Source: Rhizobiales bacterium 65-79 (GTDB taxonomy: Bacteria; Pseudomonadota; Alphaproteobacteria; Rhizobiales; Rhizobiaceae). From it: DNA of 64,000 bases. The notes beneath the pieces are model-generated. The model searched no databases, had not been told where the DNA came from, and saw only the letters and a list, made by a program, of their open reading frames with translations. The position numbers were made by a program, and so were the translations under genes. The stretch spans positions 124,001-188,000 of the forward strand of contig MKRJ01000046.1 in NCBI GenBank assembly GCA_001896885.1, written 5' to 3'. Positions 62,088 through 64,000 of this stretch are shown one piece after another (the stretch's first letter is position 1; each line of letters opens with the position of its first letter).

Positions 62088-63191
62088 TCAGTTGGTGTAG
62101 TAGTCGTACTTGCCGTTGTGCCACTTGTACATGACATAGCCCGGCAGCGTGACATCGCCCTTGTCGTTGAACTTGAGATCGCCGAGCACGGTCTTGAACG
62201 TACCGGCATTCAGCGCCTTCACGACCGGATCGAAATCCGTCTTGCCGGCCGTATTGGCCGCCTGCGCCCAGATCTGGATCGCGGCATAGGTGTAGAGCGC
62301 GTAGCCCTCGGTGCTCTTGCCGGCGGCCAGCAGTTCGTCCACCACCGGCTTGGCTTCCGGGTTCTTGCGCGGATCGGGCGAGAAGGTCATCAGCGTGCCT
62401 TCGCCGGCGTCGCCGGTGATCGCCCAATACTCGTCGGTGACCAGCGCGTCGCCGGAGACCAGCACCGTGTTCATGCCCTGCTGCACCATCTGGCGCTTGA
62501 TGAGGCCGGCTTCGGTGTGATAGCCGCCGTCATAGAGCACGTCGATGTTGTTCTGCTTCAGCTTCGAGACCAGCGCCGTGTAGTCTTTTTCGCCGGCGGT
62601 GTAGGACTCGACCATCGCCGGCTTGCCGCCGAGCTTCTCGTAGTTTTCCTGCGTGGCGTCGGCGAGACCCTTGCCGTAGGCGGTCTTGTCGTTGATGAAG
62701 GCGATCTTCTTGCCCTTGAAGTGATCCATCAGGAACTTCGCGGCGACGATGCCCTGCTGGTCGTCACGGCCGCAGACGCGGAAGATGCCCGGCCCCGGAC
62801 GCTCGTCGGTGAACTTGGGATTGGTCGAAGCCGGCGAGATCTGCACGATGTTCGAGTCGGCATAGACCGCGGAAGCCGGGATCGACGAGCCGGAGCAGAA
62901 ATGCCCGGCAACGAAGACCACGCCCTCACCGGCGAACTGGTTGGCGACCGCGACGGCCTGCTTGGGGTCGCATGCGTCGTCGCCGACCACCAGCTTCAGT
63001 TTCTGGCCGAGGACGCCGCCCGCCTTGTTGATGTCGGCGACCGCCTGCTCGGCGCCGCCCTTCATCTGCTGGCCGAACGCGGCATATTGGCCGGTCATCG
63101 GGCCCGCAGTCGCGATGGTGATATCGGCCCAGGCGGCCGAACCGCTCATCGTAAAGGCGAGAGCGACGCTCGCAAAAAGTACCTTTTTCAT
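62088..63191 (-). CDS. livJ: Branched-chain amino acid ABC transporter substrate-binding protein
   Basis: 367-aa periplasmic binding protein. Signal peptide MKKVLFASVALAFTMSGSAAWA, then the type I fold: ITIATAGPMTGQYAAFG, GHFCSGSSIPASAVYAD, AYGKGLADA and YDGGYHTEAGLIKRQM. One cysteine pair (DDACDP, GHFCSG) probably forms a disulphide. It follows the DUF6867 and livF genes in direction of transcription, so it is the last gene of the liv cluster. Confidence 0.94.
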   Translation of the reverse strand: MKKVLFASVALAFTMSGSAAWADITIATAGPMTGQYAAFGQQMKGGAEQAVADINKAGGVLGQKLKLVVGDDACDPKQAVAVANQFAGEGVVFVAGHFCSGSSIPASAVYADSNIVQISPASTNPKFTDERPGPGIFRVCGRDDQQGIVAAKFLMDHFKGKKIAFINDKTAYGKGLADATQENYEKLGGKPAMVESYTAGEKDYTALVSKLKQNNIDVLYDGGYHTEAGLIKRQMVQQGMNTVLVSGDALVTDEYWAITGDAGEGTLMTFSPDPRKNPEAKPVVDELLAAGKSTEGYALYTYAAIQIWAQAANTAGKTDFDPVVKALNAGTFKTVLGDLKFNDKGDVTLPGYVMYKWHNGKYDYYTN

Positions 63192-63350
63192 GTTGACTCC
63201 CTTGTAACACCCCAGAGGTTCCTATCGCCGCCCGGAAAAGGTGTTCGTTGTTTCCGGTCGGCCGACGCGGGCTCCCTGTCCCGCTTGACCGGCATGAAAG
63301 CCCAATTTCTTACCGAAATAAAGGCTCCACCCCGATTAATAGTGAATGCG

Positions 63351-63704
63351 TCAGGTCTTGCGCGCCCAGGCGGCAGGTCCGCTGCGCCGGTATTCGAAGC
63401 TGTACTGTGTGGTCATCTGCCTGGCCCGGGTAACCTGACGACCGATGAAGGCGATGATGAGAAGAATGATGAGATCGACGATGTAGTATTGGAGCGAAAG
63501 CAGCGTGCCGTTGAAAAGCGCATAATGGATGAACCGGCAGGCGGCGGTCAGCAGGACCATGTAGATCGCCAGCTGGACGTTGCTGTTCCAGGAGCGCGCC
63601 ACGGCACGGCCCGTAAGATAGGCGGCGGCGCCGGCCAGGATGACGGTCACGAAGAAAAACTCCCAGAACGACACTTCCCATAACAGGCCGTTTTCCTTGA
63701 CCAT
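63351..63704 (-). CDS. DUF6867 family membrane protein
   Basis: 117-aa protein with about three helices (WEFFFVTVILAGAAAYLTGRAVA, VQLAIYMVLLTAACRFIHYALF, YIVDLIILLIIAFIG) and a basic cytoplasmic tail. It is known as a gene neighbour of livF in Hyphomicrobiales and is placed here 9 bp after livF. Function unknown; perhaps an accessory part of the liv transporter. Confidence 0.82.
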   Translation of the reverse strand: MVKENGLLWEVSFWEFFFVTVILAGAAAYLTGRAVARSWNSNVQLAIYMVLLTAACRFIHYALFNGTLLSLQYYIVDLIILLIIAFIGRQVTRARQMTTQYSFEYRRSGPAAWARKT

Positions 63705-63713
63705 TCTATCCTC

Positions 63714-64000
63714 TCAATGCCTGCCGCCTTCGAGATAGGCCGCGCGGACCTCCTCCCGCTTCAAAAGCTCGGCGCCCGTCCCGCTCATGGTGATGGCGCC
63801 GTTCACCATCACATGGCCGCGATGCGCGAGCTTCAGCGCATGGAACGCGTTCTGCTCGACCAGGAAGACCGTCAGCCCCTCGTTCCGGTTGAGTTCCCGA
63901 ATGGCCTCGAAAATCTGCTTCACCACCAGCGGCGCCAGGCCGAGCGACGGTTCGTCGAGGAGAAGCAGCGTCGGGCGGCTCATCAGGGCGCGGCCGATCG
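63714..64000 (-). CDS. livF: Branched-chain amino acid ABC transporter ATPase LivF (partial, 5' end outside window)
   Basis: The visible 95 codons are the C-terminal part of an ABC ATPase: Walker B LLLLDEPSLGLAPLVV, H-loop LVEQNAFHAL and the LivF-type end GELLKREEVRAAYLEG-like (here TGAELLKREEVRAAYLEGG). Walker A and the signature lie past base 64000. The rest of the permease set (livG, livM, livH) would be expected further right. Confidence 0.92.
   Translation of the reverse strand, partial: IGRALMSRPTLLLLDEPSLGLAPLVVKQIFEAIRELNRNEGLTVFLVEQNAFHALKLAHRGHVMVNGAITMSGTGAELLKREEVRAAYLEGGRH

Noticed and set aside
60456-63683. 1075-codon open frame on the plus strand
   Set aside because: Antisense to pyruvate carboxylase and livJ, both with complete domain motifs; it also crosses a strong terminator between two genes.

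Overview
The window is GC-rich chromosomal core DNA from an alphaproteobacterium of the order Hyphomicrobiales (Rhizobiales), most like the Mesorhizobium/Phyllobacteriaceae group. Reasons: RcdA, PhaR and a RpoH2-type sigma factor are present; perfect CtrA boxes (TTAA-N7-TTAA) and clusters of CcrM sites (GANTC) occur; and several intergenic repeats look like those scattered through rhizobial genomes. The gene order (rcdA-ruvCAB-ybgC; phaR-phbAB-helicase-S4-fdxA-carD-rpoH) also resembles rhizobial chromosomes. This placement rests on recognising families by eye, not on a search.

Layout. 1-4.7 kb (minus strand): rcdA-ruvC-ruvA-ruvB-ybgC, with one complete VapBC toxin-antitoxin module between ruvC and ruvA and a second between ruvA and ruvB. 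4.7-5.1 kb: a gene-free stretch with two CtrA boxes, GANTC sites and a candidate small RNA ending in a strong terminator. 5.1-13.5 kb: acyl-CoA synthetase, alpha/beta hydrolase, TauE exporter, ThiE-like protein, SEL1 protein, EF-P, inositol monophosphatase and a lipoprotein hydrolase. 13.7-18.8 kb: a MotA/TolQ-like plus OmpA-like pair, small DUF proteins, an ABC exporter and L31. 19-24 kb: small redox and membrane proteins, YebC, TerC, YmdB, 5-formyl-THF cycloligase and 6S RNA. 24-33 kb: MoxR, LeuC, ABC-F, ThiN, an M48 lipoprotein, 3-hydroxybutyrate dehydrogenase and a decayed helicase gene. 33-40 kb: IspG, lytic transglycosylase, IspA, MtgA, L32 and gamma-glutamyltransferase. 40-50 kb: PHB regulation and synthesis (phaR, phbA, phbB), then a GANTC-rich 0.8 kb gap, then a SUV3-like helicase, S4 protein, FdxA, CarD and RpoH2. 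50-55 kb: TetR and an RND efflux pump. 55-64 kb: DUF3309, MFS transporter, a creatinase-like M24 protein, pyruvate carboxylase and a branched-chain amino acid ABC transporter that runs off the window.

Most of the window is housekeeping. The most unusual items are the doubly interrupted ruvCAB operon, in which each toxin-antitoxin module has its own promoter and operator and reads into the next ruv gene; the candidate cell-cycle-controlled small RNA beside rcdA, which displays an anti-Shine-Dalgarno loop; the run of GANTC sites upstream of the helicase gene; and inverted repeats placed at gene 3' ends that supply or abut stop codons.

No CRISPR array, complete insertion sequence, prophage, rRNA or tRNA was seen.
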